From NCBI GenBank assembly GCA_017578085.1, contig PKQR01000113.1:1-7112 (forward strand): 7,112 nt of DNA, written 5' to 3'. Of this stretch, positions 1 through 6,084 are shown one piece after another. Every line of letters begins with the position of its first letter. The first letter of the stretch is position 1. The notes beneath the pieces were generated by a model. The model was not told where the DNA came from. It ran no database searches and saw nothing but the letters and a program-made list of their open reading frames with translations. The position numbers and the translations under genes were made by a program. Source of the stretch: Bacillota bacterium (GTDB taxonomy: Bacteria > Bacillota > Limnochordia > Limnochordales > ZCTH02-B6).

Positions 1-200
1 ACCGCGGCCGCGACCAGCGGCACGAAGGTGTTCAGGTTGGACTGGATGTTGTAGAGCGTGAAAAAGTACGGCTGCAGGGAGGCGTTGACGCCGATGGTGC
101 CCGCCAGCAGCGCGTAGCTCACCCACGCGGGCACCCTTATCCGGTCCCAAATGGAGCGCCACAGCCCCCTATCCGCCGTTTGCATGGCACTGCCCGTCAA
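1..200 (-). CDS. Sugar ABC transporter permease, RbsC-like (N-terminus only, cut by window edge)
   Basis: Inner-membrane permease subunit of a ribose-type (CUT2) sugar ABC importer; only about the first 66 codons are present. The visible protein has a basic, tryptophan-containing cytoplasmic start, a first hydrophobic segment (AWVSYALLAGTIG) and then a stretch with the FFTLYNIQSNLN pattern. That matches the 'F.T..N....L' element after TM1 in the BPD_transp_2/RbsC family. I chose the TTG at 200-198 because a GGGAGGG ribosome binding site (210-216) lies 9 nt upstream. The ATG at 185-183 is in frame five codons later but is 24 nt from that site. The gene begins 23 nt after the stop of the sugar ATPase gene on the same strand, which fits one operon. 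The family call rests on a short fragment plus context; the substrate is unknown. Confidence 0.8.
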   Translation of the reverse strand, partial: MTGSAMQTADRGLWRSIWDRIRVPAWVSYALLAGTIGVNASLQPYFFTLYNIQSNLNTFVPLVAAA

Positions 201-209
201 CGCGCGTTT

Positions 210-216
210 CCCTCCC
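210..216 (-). promoter_or_regulatory. Ribosome binding site of the permease gene
   Basis: GGGAGGG on the minus strand lies in the 23-nt gap after the ATPase stop codon. It is 9 nt from an in-frame TTG and 24 nt from the first ATG, so it favours the TTG start. Confidence 0.6.
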
Positions 217-223
217 GCGCCGC

Positions 224-1735
224 CTACGCCGGTTTCCCCAGCCGCATGGCCGCGGCCACCAGGCGATTCTCGTTAAGGTCGTCGCCTGCGAGCACGTCGA
301 CGATGGCGCCCTCGTACATGACCAGCACCCGGTGGCTCAACCCGAGCAGCTCCATGTTTTCGCTGGAGTTGAGGATCACGCTGACGCCCTCTTGCGTCAG
401 CTGCCGGATGAGCTTGTACAGCTCCGCCTTGGCCCCGACATCAACGCCCTTGGTCGGGTCGTCCATCAAGATGATGCGGGGCTGGTTGAGGAGCCATTTG
501 CCGACGACCACCTTTTGCTGGTTGCCCCCGCTCAAGGTGGACGCGGGATCCGACAAATCGCCGATTTTGATCTCCAACGACCGTACGGCCCCCTGGGCCG
601 CGTCCTTCTCCCGCCGGGCGCTGAGGAAACCGGGGCCCCTCCGCCGCCGGTGCATGCTGGCGATGGTCAAGTTTTCCAAGATGGGCCGCCCGAGCATGAG
701 CCCCTCGCGGGCCCGGTTGCCGGGCACGAGGGCCAAGCCGTGGCGCACCGCGTCCTGGGGATGGCGAAAGGCCACCCGCTGTCCGGCCACCTCGATCTCC
801 CCCGCGGTTACCGGCTCCGCGCCAAACAGCGCCCGCAAGAGCTCCGACTGGCCCTGGCCCTGCAGCCCCCCGAGGCCGAGCACTTCGCCCGCCCGCAGCT
901 CAAACGAAACGTCGCGCAGCTTCGGCCCGCTCAAGCCCTTGACCCGGAGGACGACCTCGTCCCGCGCTGGCGCCGGGGCCGCCTGGCCGACCTCCGCGGC
1001 GGTGCCGCGGCCGACCATCATGTCGACCAGGTCCTTCTCGGTCACGTCGGCCAAGTTGACGGTCCCGACCGTCTGCCCGTTGCGCAGTACCGTGGCCCGA
1101 TCGCACAGGGCAAACACTTCATGAAACCGGTGAGAGATGAAAATGACGAGGACGCCTTGGTCGCGCAGCTCCCGCACCACCTGAAACAGCGCCTCGACCT
1201 CAGCCTGCCGCAGCGATGCGGTGGCTTCGTCCAGGATGAGGATATCCGGCTGCCTGGCCAGCGCCTTGTACGCCTCGATGAGCTGCTGATCCGCAGGCGA
1301 AAGCGTCTCCACCGGCCTGTGCAGGTCAATGCGGCGGCCCAGCGCCTTCTCAAACCGGGCGGCCACCGCCAGCACCGAGCGCTCCAGGGCTCTCCGGTCG
1401 ATGAATCCGAGGGGCTTCGCCGGCTCGTAAGCCAGCAGGATGTTTTCCATCCCCGTGAGCTGGGGAATGAGGCTCAGTTCCTGGTACACCGCGGCGATGC
1501 GGTACTTGCGCGTGTCCTGGGGCCCGCGGATGCGGACCTCCTGGCCAGCGATCTCGATGCGCCCCTCGTCCGGCGCGACGACGCCGGTCAGCACTTTGCT
1601 CAAGGTGCTTTTCCCCGACCCGTTGGCGCCAAGGAGAGCGTGCACCTCGCCCCGCTCGGCGGCGAAGGACGCCCCGTTGAGCGCGACGACGCCGCCAAAC
1701 CGCTTGCGGACCCCGGACATGGTCAGATACGCCAC
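224..1735 (-). CDS. Sugar ABC transporter ATP-binding protein, RbsA/MglA type (two NBDs)
   Basis: Cytoplasmic energy-coupling subunit of the importer: two fused nucleotide-binding domains, about 503 residues, the normal length for the RbsA/MglA/XylG family. Using the GTG at 1735, NBD1 has Walker A GANGSGKST (36-44), Q-loop Q85, a degenerate signature LSPADQQ (145-151), Walker B ILILDEA with D169/E170, and switch His202. NBD2 has a degenerate P-loop without GK (GLGGLQGQGQSE, about 287-298), a good signature LSGGNQQ (401-407) and Walker B LMDDPTKG. A degenerate second P-loop is normal for the family; Asp426 in place of the usual catalytic Glu is less so. Start choice: GGGGAG (1744-1749) is 8 nt from the GTG at 1735, whereas a GTG at 1744 would overlap that site; an ATG at 1720 is a third option. 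It lies between the binding-protein and permease genes, all on the minus strand. Confidence 0.93.
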   Translation of the reverse strand: MAYLTMSGVRKRFGGVVALNGASFAAERGEVHALLGANGSGKSTLSKVLTGVVAPDEGRIEIAGQEVRIRGPQDTRKYRIAAVYQELSLIPQLTGMENILLAYEPAKPLGFIDRRALERSVLAVAARFEKALGRRIDLHRPVETLSPADQQLIEAYKALARQPDILILDEATASLRQAEVEALFQVVRELRDQGVLVIFISHRFHEVFALCDRATVLRNGQTVGTVNLADVTEKDLVDMMVGRGTAAEVGQAAPAPARDEVVLRVKGLSGPKLRDVSFELRAGEVLGLGGLQGQGQSELLRALFGAEPVTAGEIEVAGQRVAFRHPQDAVRHGLALVPGNRAREGLMLGRPILENLTIASMHRRRRGPGFLSARREKDAAQGAVRSLEIKIGDLSDPASTLSGGNQQKVVVGKWLLNQPRIILMDDPTKGVDVGAKAELYKLIRQLTQEGVSVILNSSENMELLGLSHRVLVMYEGAIVDVLAGDDLNENRLVAAAMRLGKPA

Positions 1736-1777
1736 CCGCGACACTCCCCACCCATGGCGGTGCGACAGGCGCCGGGA

Positions 1778-1800
1778 GGGGCGGGCGCGACGCCCGCCCC
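1778..1800 (-). promoter_or_regulatory. Intercistronic GC-rich hairpin between binding-protein and ATPase genes
   Basis: On the minus strand GGGGCGGGCG, a TCG loop and CGCCCGCCCC form a perfect 10-bp stem. It sits in the 121-nt gap between the binding-protein stop and the ATPase start. No U-tract follows, so it is not a canonical intrinsic terminator. In transport operons such hairpins often protect the upstream binding-protein mRNA from 3' decay or cause partial termination, so that more binding protein than ATPase is made. That role is inferred here. Confidence 0.65.
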
Positions 1801-1856
1801 CTGCCCGCTCGCGCCCTGCGTCACCGCTTGAGCCGGTCAGCGCTTCCGGCCGCGGA

Positions 1857-2894
1857 TCACTGGAAGTACGCCAGCACTTCTTCTTCCGTCAGCCAACCGT
1901 CCAGGGAGTAGCTGTCGGGATAGTCCTTGAAGGCGTTCCAAACCTCTTCGAAGTTCTCCGCGGTGACGGCGTACGGGATCGGGACAAACAGCGTGTTGCC
2001 CCTTAGCACCTCAGGCCTTAGCTCGCGCCCTTGCAGGAGCTGCATGGCCACATGCAGGCCGGTCACGGCGACACCGGGCGGATTCACGACGCCGATGGTG
2101 TTGAAGCCGCGGCTGGCCCGCAGCTCATTCCAGAGGCGCATGTAACCAACGCGGGCCTCGCCGGTCATCAAGGGCAGCGGCCGGCCGCTGGCCAAGAGGG
2201 CCCGCAGGGCGCCTTCGGCCATGCCGTCCTGTACCCAGACGCCGTCGATGTTGGGATAGGTGGCGAGCAAGTTGGCCATGACCTGTTGGCCGGTGGCCTG
2301 GTCCCAGTTGGCGTGGGTCACGGTCAGCACGTTGATGCCCGGGTAGGAGGCGAACACCTCGCTGGCGCCGTCCCACCGGTCCTCATTCGCGGGGTGCCCG
2401 GCAATCCCGTTGATGACCACGATGTTGCCCTTGCCGCCCAGCTGTTCCGCCAGCCAACGGGCGGAGATGCGCGCCCACTCGGACTGGTCGATGACCACGT
2501 TGAGCGCGTCGGGGCTGGTCACCGCCTGGTCCACGGCGATGACGATGACGCCGCGCATGGCCGCTTCCTCAATGACCGCATCCAGAGCCGTCTGGGAGTT
2601 GGGGTTGATGATGATGGCATCGACGCCTGCCGCGATCATGTTGCGGATCTGCTGGATCTGCCCGTTGATGTCCACATCGGCGCTCTGCACGATCACCCGG
2701 TCGATGAGGCCCCGCGCCTGGTACGCCTCGGCAGCCTGCAGGAAGTTTTCGATCATCTGGGTGCGCCATTCGCTGCCAACGAAACCGTTGCTGATCCCGA
2801 CTGTCCAGGGCTGGGCCAGCGACACGCTGCTCACCAGCGCCACGACCAACAAGGACAACAGAAGCGTCATGACCCTCAACCGGCTGCTCCGCAT
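1857..2894 (-). CDS. Sugar ABC transporter substrate-binding protein (type 1 periplasmic-binding fold, RbsB-like)
   Basis: Exported solute-binding component that delivers a ligand, probably a sugar, to the adjoining ABC importer. From the ATG at 2894 it is 345 residues: basic start MRSSRLR, a hydrophobic core (TLLLSLLVVALVSS) and a likely signal peptidase I site after VSLA, followed by QPW. No lipobox Cys is present at the cleavage site. The mature part is a typical Peripla_BP_4/COG1879 protein, with QIQQIRNMIAAGVDAIIINP and GVIVIAVDQ early, then NGIAGHPAN and LLATYPNIDGVWVQD, as in ribose/galactose-binding relatives. Start: GGGAGG (2906-2911) is 11 nt from this ATG but only 2 nt from the ATG at 2903, which is too close. 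An ORF start at 2936 would put the ribosome binding site inside the gene. It is the first gene of the importer operon. The substrate cannot be read from the sequence. Confidence 0.92.
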   Translation of the reverse strand: MRSSRLRVMTLLLSLLVVALVSSVSLAQPWTVGISNGFVGSEWRTQMIENFLQAAEAYQARGLIDRVIVQSADVDINGQIQQIRNMIAAGVDAIIINPNSQTALDAVIEEAAMRGVIVIAVDQAVTSPDALNVVIDQSEWARISARWLAEQLGGKGNIVVINGIAGHPANEDRWDGASEVFASYPGINVLTVTHANWDQATGQQVMANLLATYPNIDGVWVQDGMAEGALRALLASGRPLPLMTGEARVGYMRLWNELRASRGFNTIGVVNPPGVAVTGLHVAMQLLQGRELRPEVLRGNTLFVPIPYAVTAENFEEVWNAFKDYPDSYSLDGWLTEEEVLAYFQ

Positions 2895-2979
2895 GCTCGC
2901 CATAACCTCCCTACAATTTGTTGTTGGGAGAATCATTCGAGTGGTTGTACTCGCATTCCTGCGTAATCATGCCATTTTG

Positions 2980-3049
2980 TGAAATCGTATCGTGGATGTT
3001 GGACGCCATTATTGATGGCCTCTATCGGCATCTTGGGGAATCGATTTCA
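2980..3049. repeat. 8-bp inverted repeat TGAAATCG / CGATTTCA
   Basis: TGAAATCG at 2980-2987 and its reverse complement CGATTTCA at 3042-3049 are separated by 54 nt. The arms could be two half-operators bound by one repressor through looping. The spacing is too long for an ordinary small hairpin. Chance occurrence cannot be excluded for 8 bp. Confidence 0.4.
3036..3049 (-). promoter_or_regulatory. Candidate cre/LacI-family operator upstream of the sugar operon
   Basis: On the minus strand the 14-mer TGAAATCGATTCCC departs from the Bacillus cre consensus (TGWNANCGNTNWCA) at only two positions near the 3' end, and it holds the palindromic core AATCGATT. Its half-site TGAAATCG recurs in opposite orientation at 2980-2987. 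It lies about 140 nt upstream of the binding-protein start codon. Binding by CcpA or a LacI-family regulator is inference from sequence similarity alone. Confidence 0.35.
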
Positions 3050-3068
3050 TGCGATCGGGCACTGTCGC

Positions 3069-3100
3069 CTTGACTGCCCCGCGGGGTCGCTCACGTCAAG
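3069..3100 (-). terminator. Possible weak stem-loop at the end of the viaA-like gene
   Basis: On the minus strand CTTGAC and GTCAAG (outer 6-bp arms) flank the self-complementary CCCCGCGGGG at 3077-3086, overlapping the viaA-like stop codon. No U-run follows, so any terminator role is weak; it could act as an mRNA 3'-end structure or with Rho. Confidence 0.3.
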
Positions 3101-4572
3101 CGGCGGGCCATGTCGGCCACGGCGCGCTCCCAGGAGTCCATGCGGTCGGCCCGCACGGTAAACGTGTAGTCGCTCAATGCGCGCAGGTCCGGATGGAAAC
3201 CGTCGATGAACACGGAGATCATCTGAAACCCGGCCGCGGCTTTGGCCGCCCGGAATTCCATGGCGAAGGAAGCGGGCAACGGCGCGTCGCCATCGGTGAT
3301 GAAGACCAGGTGCCCAGGCTCACCGGGCCGCCTGTGGCGCTGCAAAAACCCAAGCGCCTCCCGCAGGGGCGCCTGGAAGTGGGTGCCGCCGTCGAAATCA
3401 CAGCGGGCCATCTCCAGTGCGTCTTGCGGCCGCCAACTCCCCGGGGTGAACTCAAAGGCGGCCAGATCCTGCTCACCGGCGAAGCACAACCCGAGAAACG
3501 TGCGGTTTCCCCGGCGCGCCACGTCGAGCAGCGCCAGCCCTACTCCCTTGGCCCACAGGAACCGCTGCAGGCCCAAGGCCGCTGCCGCGTTCATGCTCCG
3601 GGACGTGTCCATGCAGCACACGATGGGCCCCGCGGCCCGGCGCGGATCCCCCTCGTAACGCTCCTGCCACATGCGCCGGTGCTCGTAGGCTTCCCGGAAG
3701 AGATCTTCAAGGTCCGTATCGTGCAGCTTCGCTGCCTCCTCGGGGACGACGCGGTCGAGGTCCCCGCCCCACGTCAGCCCCACGAGGCGCTTGTACCCGT
3801 GGCCGGGGCGTTGCCGCCCCCGGGCTGGCGCCGGGCGCAGCAGCCGCGCGAACCGTTCCAGCGCATCGGTCAGCTCCACGAACCCGGGCAACGCCCGCAC
3901 CGCGGCCAGCAGCCCGTGTACGTCGTCAAAGGCGTGGGCGCTGCGCACGCCGGGTTGCAGGCCCCACGTGCTGCGCAGCCGCTCATCCATGGCTAGCGCC
4001 TGCGCCGCGCCGTCCAGCGCCCGCAGCACCACGTACTGCCCAGGATGCTCCAGCCTCTCGGCATCGGGCCTTGCCCGCAGCGGCAAACGCAGGGCCGCCA
4101 GGTCCGTCGCCTGCCAGGCGCTCCAGAGCGCCCGCCGGACCGCCGACGGCAGCCGCTCGGGCGTGCACAGCTGCTCCACCATGTGTAGGCTCGCCAGGGC
4201 CGCCGTCACAGGGTCGCCCACCGTCTTGGCCCGCAGCCGCCGGTAAGCGTCCGACGGCAGGAGCGCCGCCAGGATGGCGAAGTTCCAGTGGAACGCCGGT
4301 GACGTGTCAGGGTTGAGCTCTACCCGGGGAGTAAAGAAAGCGTAGAAGAGGTCTTCCAGCAGCAGCGCGGCTTGGGGCGCCAGGCGCTCGAGCTCTTGCT
4401 CCCTGGCCGCCCACGTGCGCGAGGAACTGCGCAGCGTTTCATACGCCGCCCGCGCGTCCGGATCTACCTTGAGCGGCCGGCCGTCCACCGGACGCGGCTT
4501 GGCCACCGCCTTTTGCCGCTGCCACAGGCCCACGAGCTGGGCCAGACGCAATTGGGGGAGACTGGCCGCCAC
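3091..4572 (-). CDS. viaA: VWA-domain protein, ViaA-like (partner of the RavA-like ATPase)
   Basis: Partner of the MoxR ATPase encoded just upstream. In E. coli, ViaA stimulates RavA, binds membrane lipids and is linked to respiratory complexes and aminoglycoside sensitivity. From the GTG at 4572 it is 493 residues, close to E. coli ViaA (about 483). The N-terminal two thirds is mainly helical. Around residues 275-310 (VVPEEAAKL, then an acidic segment and RYEGD) it resembles the 'LLPPELATLG...YRLHG' region before the ViaA VWA domain. The C-terminal VWA domain has a complete MIDAS: DTSRS (D322, S324, S326), the Thr of GGTHF (397) and the Asp of ITDGD (427). E. coli has DTSGS, so Arg replaces Gly here. 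Start: GGGAGG (4581-4586) is 8 nt from this GTG. A longer frame from the ATG at 4695 overlaps the ATPase gene by 20 nt and has AAGGAG 4 nt upstream, but adds 41 Arg/Ala/Gly-rich residues unlike ViaA. Confidence 0.85.
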   Translation of the reverse strand: MAASLPQLRLAQLVGLWQRQKAVAKPRPVDGRPLKVDPDARAAYETLRSSSRTWAAREQELERLAPQAALLLEDLFYAFFTPRVELNPDTSPAFHWNFAILAALLPSDAYRRLRAKTVGDPVTAALASLHMVEQLCTPERLPSAVRRALWSAWQATDLAALRLPLRARPDAERLEHPGQYVVLRALDGAAQALAMDERLRSTWGLQPGVRSAHAFDDVHGLLAAVRALPGFVELTDALERFARLLRPAPARGRQRPGHGYKRLVGLTWGGDLDRVVPEEAAKLHDTDLEDLFREAYEHRRMWQERYEGDPRRAAGPIVCCMDTSRSMNAAAALGLQRFLWAKGVGLALLDVARRGNRTFLGLCFAGEQDLAAFEFTPGSWRPQDALEMARCDFDGGTHFQAPLREALGFLQRHRRPGEPGHLVFITDGDAPLPASFAMEFRAAKAAAGFQMISVFIDGFHPDLRALSDYTFTVRADRMDSWERAVADMARRLT

Positions 4573-4580
4573 GCCGGATC

Positions 4581-4586
4581 CCTCCC
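4581..4586 (-). promoter_or_regulatory. Ribosome binding site favouring the GTG start of viaA
   Basis: GGGAGG on the minus strand, 8 nt upstream of the GTG at 4572-4570. It argues for a 493-residue product and a 103-nt gap after the ATPase gene, rather than the overlapping ATG at 4695. Confidence 0.55.
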
Positions 4587-4675
4587 GGGCGGTGTGGGCC
4601 GCGGCGGGTACGGCCGCAACCGGTACGCCCGCCGGTTCTTCGCCGCGATACCCGTGCCGCGGCACCCGTCTGCCA

Positions 4676-5941
4676 TCACAGCCCCGCCGCCTCATCCAGC
4701 TCCTTCAAATAGTCGTACGCCCGCTGCAGGTATTGCTCCACCGCCAGCTGGTCCGCTTCCGTTGCCCCCTGCCGGGCCAGCTCCCGGATTTCCCGGATGC
4801 GCTCTTCCACCCGCTGGCGGGCCTCCAAGGCCAGCTTGCTCAGGTCCGCCGGGTTGCTGATGGAGCGCCGCTGCTCTTGGAATTCCCCGCAAATCTCCAG
4901 GATGCGGCTGAACTTGACCGCGGCGCGCTCGGGGGCGGCCCGGACGTAGTCCTCCAGGAGCCGCTCCAGCACCGGGATATCCTCCGGCTGGTCCCACAAG
5001 GTATGGCGCAAAATGCCGAAATCCCGCTCGCTCACGTCCATCCGCCCGTCCAACAGCGCCGACGCCTGCAAGGCCCGCCGGATCTGCTTCCAGCGCCTGG
5101 GGCTGCAGTACAGCGACTCCGCCTGCATGGCCTTGCGCAGCCGCACCAGCTCCTCATAGATGGAAACCGGCACCCGCACCTTGTCCACCAGCTGCGCCAG
5201 GTGGTCCAGTTCTTCGATGGTGACGGTCGCCGACGGATCGGGCCGGTAAGTGCGGAAGTCGATGTCGGGCGTCCAGAGCATCCGCATGAAGCTCGCGTCG
5301 CTCTGCAGGTCGTCCACGAGAAACCGGAAAAGCCACCGGTCATGGAAACCGGTCAGGCCCTTTTCCCGCCGTTCCTCGGGCCCGGGAATGGCGTTGGCGG
5401 TGCCCATCAGCGTGCGCAGCGGGATGGGGTGGAACGTCCCCTGCTCTGCGTAGACGCCTTCGTACATGGGGGCCAGCAGCGCCTTGAGGACGGCCTCGTT
5501 GCCGTTGTAGATCTCGTCAATCACCGCCACGTGGGCTTCCTGGAGCATGTTCGTGCCCACCCGGCGGCGCTCGCCGTGCTTGTAGGCGAGGATGTCCACG
5601 GGGCCGAAAACGTCCTCGATAGTGGAGAAGGGGGTCAACTGCGTGTAGAAAAAGCGGCTGCCCTGGATATGGGCCGCCGCGAGGCGCACTTGGGTCGTCT
5701 TCGCGATGCCCGGCGGCCCGCTGAGCAACAGGTGGCCGCGGCAGATGAGGCAGATCGTGATCGCGCGGGTCACCGCTTCCCGCTCGAGGATGAGGCGGTT
5801 TTGGACCGCCTCCAAATTGCGCAGCCGCTGCAGGACGTCGTCGACGTCCACCGCCTGCCGGCTGCCTTGACCCAGGCGCTCGTCCTCGCCCAAGGGAACC
5901 GCCCGCCTTGCGCCGTAACTCAGATAGGGTGCCTCGCTCAC
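4676..5941 (-). CDS. ravA: MoxR-family AAA+ ATPase, RavA-like
   Basis: Cytoplasmic AAA+ ATPase expected to work as a ring-shaped chaperone with the ViaA-like VWA protein encoded next. Residues about 33-330 form the AAA+ module: Walker A GPPGIAKT (75-82), the MoxR/RavA segment STIEDVFGPVDILA (106-119), Walker B VAVIDE (138-143), sensor 1 Asn in TANA (183), arginine-finger candidate DR (201-202) and sensor 2 RRWK (282-285). GPPGIAKT, FGP and the RRWK...LQASA stretch closely match E. coli RavA. At 421 residues it is shorter than E. coli RavA (498). The C-terminal 90 residues are charged and helical with no clear beta-rich LARA insertion, so binding to lysine decarboxylase is not expected. The start is uncertain: the GTG at 5941 has no Shine-Dalgarno and would give a very short leader; a TTG at 5893 is an alternative. 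It is divergent from the gene at 6085. Confidence 0.87.
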   Translation of the reverse strand: MSEAPYLSYGARRAVPLGEDERLGQGSRQAVDVDDVLQRLRNLEAVQNRLILEREAVTRAITICLICRGHLLLSGPPGIAKTTQVRLAAAHIQGSRFFYTQLTPFSTIEDVFGPVDILAYKHGERRRVGTNMLQEAHVAVIDEIYNGNEAVLKALLAPMYEGVYAEQGTFHPIPLRTLMGTANAIPGPEERREKGLTGFHDRWLFRFLVDDLQSDASFMRMLWTPDIDFRTYRPDPSATVTIEELDHLAQLVDKVRVPVSIYEELVRLRKAMQAESLYCSPRRWKQIRRALQASALLDGRMDVSERDFGILRHTLWDQPEDIPVLERLLEDYVRAAPERAAVKFSRILEICGEFQEQRRSISNPADLSKLALEARQRVEERIREIRELARQGATEADQLAVEQYLQRAYDYLKELDEAAGL

Positions 5942-5953
5942 AGAACGGGGCCG

Positions 5954-5981
5954 TTGGGCGTTGTATAGGCATTTTTATAAT
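5954..5981 (+). promoter_or_regulatory. Candidate sigma-A promoter for the plus-strand gene at 6085
   Basis: A perfect TATAAT (5976-5981) is preceded at 16 nt by TTGGGC (5954-5959), a weak -35 matching only TTG. The predicted start is near 5988, leaving a leader of about 97 nt before the TTG start at 6085. These elements interleave with the minus-strand promoter candidate, so the two promoters would compete or share regulators. Confidence 0.5.
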
Positions 5982-5989
5982 AGTTCCAA
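5962..5989 (-). promoter_or_regulatory. Candidate sigma-A promoter for the ravA-viaA unit
   Basis: On the minus strand TTGGAA (5984-5989), a 16-nt spacer and TATACA (5962-5967) make a moderate -35/-10 pair, each 4 of 6 to consensus. Transcription would begin near 5955, only about 14 nt before the GTG at 5941. The ATPase mRNA would then be almost leaderless, consistent with the missing Shine-Dalgarno. An overlapping TATTAT (5977-5982) is another possible -10 but lacks a -35. Confidence 0.4.
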
Positions 5990-6011
5990 CCACCCGTTTC
6001 GGATTCCTGCC

Positions 6012-6049
6012 GGCCACGGCAAAGGCTACCGGCACCGGCAAAGGCTGCC
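6012..6049 (+). repeat. Two imperfect 19-nt tandem repeats in the 5' leader
   Basis: Copies at 6012-6030 and 6031-6049 match at 16 of 19 positions and share the core CGGCAAAGGCT. They lie between the candidate promoter and the ribosome binding site of the next gene. Their role is unknown; they could be a duplicated protein- or RNA-binding site or simple replication slippage. Confidence 0.55.
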
Positions 6050-6071
6050 TACGCCGGCCGGGCTTGCCAGC

Positions 6072-6076
6072 GGAGG
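6072..6076 (+). promoter_or_regulatory. Ribosome binding site deciding the TTG start at 6085
   Basis: GGAGG lies 8 nt before TTG at 6085-6087. The in-frame ATG far upstream at 5908 lies ahead of the candidate TATAAT and inside the ravA-like gene on the other strand, so it is unlikely to be used. Confidence 0.6.
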
Positions 6077-6084
6077 CGACCGCG

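Larger units (their letters stand above)
2895..3090 (-). promoter_or_regulatory. Upstream control region of the sugar-transport operon
   Basis: This 196-nt non-coding gap lies between the viaA-like stop codon and the binding-protein gene, and is clearly richer in A+T than the flanking genes, as expected of a promoter region. I find no convincing sigma-A -35/-10 pair on the minus strand; TTCACA and TACGAT are only partial matches and are not correctly spaced. It contains the operator-like sites listed separately and the ribosome binding site at 2906-2911. Confidence 0.5.

Noticed and set aside
332..1831. Plus-strand open frame of about 499 codons opposite the sugar ATPase gene
   Set aside because: It is the antisense shadow of a gene with unmistakable ABC ATPase motifs. 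The translation is rich in Arg, His, Gln and Pro without motifs, as expected from high-GC codon bias.
2031..2966. Plus-strand frame opposite the binding-protein gene
   Set aside because: His/Gly/Asp-rich shadow translation without domains; the minus-strand frame has a signal peptide and family motifs.
3077..3086. CCCCGCGGGG as an intrinsic terminator
   Set aside because: It is a self-complementary palindrome with no room for a loop unless the centre is unpaired, and no T-tract follows on either strand.
3049..3996. Plus-strand frame opposite the viaA-like gene
   Set aside because: Pro/Arg/Gln-rich shadow with no motif; the minus strand carries an intact VWA MIDAS.
4415..5968. Plus-strand open frame of about 517 codons opposite the ravA-like gene
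   Set aside because: It is antisense to a gene with complete AAA+ motifs. Length alone is not evidence in such GC-rich DNA, and the predicted protein shows no recognisable domain.
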